Below are positions 61,999 to 64,000 of a stretch of 64,000 nt of DNA, one piece after another. Position numbers and translations under genes: made by a program. The stretch is from Trichormus variabilis 0441 (lineage in GTDB: Bacteria > Cyanobacteriota > Cyanobacteriia > Cyanobacteriales > Nostocaceae). The notes under the pieces were generated by a model that did not search any database, was not told where the DNA came from, and saw only the letters and a list, made by a program, of their open reading frames with translations. Position 1 is the stretch's first letter. Each line of letters starts with the position of its first letter. The stretch covers positions 4,284,001 through 4,348,000 of the forward strand of contig NZ_CP047242.1 of the NCBI RefSeq assembly GCF_009856605.1. The letters are read 5' to 3'.

Positions 61999-62603
61999 CG
62001 GCTATTTACATCACAATTTATTTGTACTGCGTGCGTCAGTTGTCATTTGTCATTGGTCAGTTGCTTTTGTTCTGGATTTAATTCCCCATTCCCTTATGGG
62101 TGGTTTTAACAATCTTGTCCCCTGCCACTGACTACTGACTACTGACAAAACTCCATCACCTCGTAGGTGGAGTTTTTATTAGCTCAGATTCAGGCAAATA
62201 CCAATCTCAACATTGGTCTTTCATCATTATTTTACTCTTAACCCAAAAATAATTTTGCTGTACGGGATTATTCTAGATTTAATCTTACACCAACATTATA
62301 TCTAGACCGTAAATACACTTTGTTTATTTCATTACTTTATGTTTACAGAGAAAACATTTATAACTAATTAGTAATGCCCATTTTATCTAAATTTCAAACA
62401 CTTAAACACAATATTTAACAGGTTTAATTTTGTACTTTTAGGCATCTCTCATCAATAAATTACCAATGCAAATTTTACTGCTTGGACATATCTACTCTAC
62501 AGACAACAAGGACAAACATCTTCCTAAATGAATATTTTCTAAAATTACATTGTCTGATTTAATAGTGCGAAGTGTTCCGTTTCCGTGTGAGGTTAAGTTC
62601 AGA
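61999..62603. other. Divergent intergenic region
   Basis: 605 bases. 62035-62065 is a GTCATTTGTCATTGGTC tandem run; 62110-62145 a GACTACTGACTACTGAC run. A terminator-like hairpin follows at 62147-62177. The rest (62180-62560) is AT-rich without recognisable genes. Confidence 0.45.
62147..62177 (+). terminator. Orphan terminator-like hairpin
   Basis: AAAACTCCA and CACCT pair with AGGTGGAGTTTT, ending in TTTTTATT on the plus strand. No plus-strand gene lies upstream, since the PBP gene runs the other way. It might end a small RNA or antisense transcript starting in the 62000 region. Confidence 0.4.
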
Positions 62604-63263
62604 ATGAAGGGAAAATCTCTGACTTTGATTGGTACAGCTTTGACTTTAGCTCTCACAGCTAATTTTGCTGTTGCACAATCTAGTAAATCCCAAATTGCCC
62701 AATCAAGTGAATCGTCCACCAGTTCACCAACGGAAATCCAGCTATCACCAGAAGGATTTGAAATTCTTTGTAAGCGTTTCCCCCTCAATTCCCGTTGTCA
62801 AGGCAATAGCGCAGTTACGCCTAGTGGTTCTAGCAATACGACCGTAGACACTCAGCCTGCATCTAGCGAAACTCCAGCAACCACAGCGCCAGATAGCACC
62901 ACTCTACCTGCACCTAGCGAAACTCCAGCAACCACAGCGCCAGATAGCACCACTCTACCTGCACCTAGCGAAACTCCAGAAACCCCAGCGTCAGGTAGCA
63001 CCACTCTACCTGCACCTAGCGAAACTCCAGCAACCACAGCGCCAGGTAGCACCACTCTACCTGCACCTAGCGAAACTCCAGCAACCACAGCGCCAGGTAG
63101 CACCACTCTACCTGCACCCAGTGAAACTCCAGAAACCACAGCGCCAGGTAGCACCACTCTACCTGCACCCAGTGAAACACCCGTAACCCCAGCGCCAGGC
63201 AGTATTTCTCCTAGTACTGTCCCCGATTCTGGTGTACCTAAAACTCCTACTCCTGGTAACTAG
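62604..63263 (+). CDS. Exported Thr/Pro/Ser-rich repeat protein
   Basis: 219 residues from the ATG at 62604, which begins a clean signal peptide (LTLIGTALTLALTANFAVAQ). A short conserved-looking domain (LSPEGFEILCKRFPLNSRCQG, two Cys) is followed by about seven 17-residue repeats SETPATTAPGSTTLPAP encoded by 51-bp DNA repeats. The repeats resemble flexible, possibly glycosylated, wall-spanning stalks. Function unknown. A shared terminator separates it from lspA. Confidence 0.75.
   Translation: MKGKSLTLIGTALTLALTANFAVAQSSKSQIAQSSESSTSSPTEIQLSPEGFEILCKRFPLNSRCQGNSAVTPSGSSNTTVDTQPASSETPATTAPDSTTLPAPSETPATTAPDSTTLPAPSETPETPASGSTTLPAPSETPATTAPGSTTLPAPSETPATTAPGSTTLPAPSETPETTAPGSTTLPAPSETPVTPAPGSISPSTVPDSGVPKTPTPGN
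62865..63221 (+). repeat. 51-bp in-gene tandem repeat
   Basis: Seven in-frame 51-bp units, the last degenerate, coding for SETPxTTAPGSTTLPAP. Near identity at the DNA level points to recent expansion by slippage or recombination. Confidence 0.85.
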
Positions 63264-63302
63264 ACTTTCATCCCAGGTGGCACAAAGACTATAGTTAAAT
63301 AA

Positions 63303-63340
63303 GAGAAAGGCTAGGAAGAATTGACCCTAGCCTTTTTCTC
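63303..63340. terminator. Bidirectional terminator
   Basis: GAGAAAGGCTAGG pairs with CCTAGCCTTTTTCTC (two extra T). It separates the convergent repeat-protein gene and lspA, and has T runs for both strands. Confidence 0.8.
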
Positions 63341-63816
63341 TATCTAGACCTGTGATGAGAATCAGGTGATTTCTGTAATGAGGCTAGTAGCAGGCAAACA
63401 ATACCGATACTAATAAATGAATCTGCCATATTAAACACGGCAAAATTAATTAAGCGAAAATCTAGAAAATCAACTACATAACCTAAAGCAAACCGATCAA
63501 TCCCGTTACCCATAGCGCCGCCCAGAATCAAGCCATAACCGAGTTGATCCCAACGTTCTAAAACTGGGCCTAACAATGCCAACCCTATTAATAATAAACT
63601 TACTCCCAAAGATAACCAGCGCAGCCATTCTACTTTTCCACTAAACAAACTAAAAGCTGCACCAGTATTTGTGACGTAAGTAAAGTGAAATATTCCCGGT
63701 AAGATTGGTAGTGTCTCTCCTAAGCTAAAGGTTTGCACGACCCAATATTTGGTCAGTTGGTCTACAAAGAAAGCAATAAAGGCAGCTATCCAGAAAAGGC
63801 GATTTTTGAAACGCAT
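63340..63816 (-). CDS. lspA: Lipoprotein signal peptidase
   Basis: 158 residues, four membrane helices. Catalytic aspartates in GGAMGNGIDRFALGYVVDFLDF and FNMADSFISIG; N-terminal AFFVDQLTKYWV and TNTGAAFS are the other family motifs. Start ATG at 63816 preferred over a TTG 5 codons upstream. It cleaves prolipoproteins such as the PstS-like protein of this window. Confidence 0.95.
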   Translation of the reverse strand: MRFKNRLFWIAAFIAFFVDQLTKYWVVQTFSLGETLPILPGIFHFTYVTNTGAAFSLFSGKVEWLRWLSLGVSLLLIGLALLGPVLERWDQLGYGLILGGAMGNGIDRFALGYVVDFLDFRLINFAVFNMADSFISIGIVCLLLASLQKSPDSHHRSR

Positions 63817-63931
63817 GGCAAGTTTAGTCAATAGTCAACAGTCCATAGTCAACAGTCAAAAGTCTATAGTCCAAAGCAGTCATCATTAACTAATGACTAA
63901 TGGCTAATGACTGATGACCAATGACTAATGA
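63817..63931. repeat. STRR-type tandem run upstream of lspA
   Basis: Runs of AGTCAATAGTCAACAGTC and then ACTAATGACTAATGGCTAATG between lspA and the next gene. Noncoding, 7-base periodicity. Confidence 0.7.
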
Positions 63932-64000
63932 CTAATAAAACATCAAGTGTCGCAACACATATGCTACTACAGAGACAGCACAGACTACAGCTAATTGTCC
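63932..64000 (-). CDS. C-terminus of a membrane protein, possibly BioY
   Basis: The frame is open from the window edge to a TAG at 63932-63934: GQLAVVCAVSVVAYVLRHLM then FY. It is hydrophobic and ends with a short basic tail, so it is the last membrane helix of a larger protein. bioY is a common neighbour of lspA in cyanobacteria and its end looks similar, but 22 residues do not prove it. Confidence 0.45.
   Translation of the reverse strand, partial: GQLAVVCAVSVVAYVLRHLMFY

Overview
The window is chromosomal DNA of a filamentous heterocyst-type cyanobacterium of the Nostoc/Anabaena group. The evidence is direct: psbA (photosystem II D1) and psaK (photosystem I), a cyanobacterial type-2 IPP isomerase, cyanobacteria-restricted families (DUF760, DUF3038/DUF4335), an SLH-OprB porin, very frequent GCGATCGC (HIP1) octamers inside genes, and a heavy load of short interspersed and tandem repeats typical of Nostoc. 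No rRNA or tRNA gene and no CRISPR array was seen.

Layout. 1-4.5 kb: a PAS sensor (cut by the window edge) and a five-domain response regulator, then a repeat-rich gap with a 138-bp MITE. 4.0-5.4 kb: modA divergent from a ribbon-helix-helix/Mop protein that looks like its molybdate-responsive regulator. 5.9-12.3 kb: small secreted/unknown proteins, an O-methyltransferase, a stress SDR preceded by an odd leader, MgtE and a MerA-like flavoprotein. 12.9-19.5 kb: a co-directional glycan cluster (three glycosyltransferases, an MsbA-type ABC exporter, an APH-fold kinase), then an OprB porin. 21.4-24.4 kb: a two-component system with a PepSY-like protein. 24.5-32.2 kb: an IS982-like relic, FMN reductase, FtsH, PsaK, glutaminase, HdeD, KDPG aldolase and an L,D-transpeptidase.

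32.3-37.1 kb is the most unusual region. A PEP-CTERM surface-protein gene is split by a 4005-bp Tn7/CAST-like transposon (32839-36843) with 43-bp terminal inverted repeats (39/43 identical), multiple internal end repeats and a perfect 5-bp AATGC target duplication. Removing the element and one duplication restores a 276-codon reading frame. The element carries only an intact DDE transposase (TnsB type), a TnsC-like protein in which both the Walker A and Walker B motifs are destroyed, and a small RHH-like protein with a palindromic upstream site. No TniQ, Cas12k, tracrRNA or CRISPR repeat is present, so how it chooses targets is open.

37.8-50.9 kb: a second L,D-transpeptidase, a PhoD-like phosphatase, a 14-unit 21-bp repeat, ACT-malic enzyme, a protein with two Tudor/chromo-barrel-like domains, a high-light type psbA (Glu130), fni, sppA and a bacterial homologue of the cobalamin-trafficking protein MMADHC. 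51.0-64 kb: ExbB, a PstS-like lipoprotein next to a sensor kinase, a DppB-type permease, apt, a DUF3038/DUF4335 pair, an FHA-penicillin-binding protein fusion, a Thr/Pro repeat secreted protein, lspA and the end of a further membrane protein.

All calls come from reading the sequence and recalling protein families; no database search or alignment program was run.
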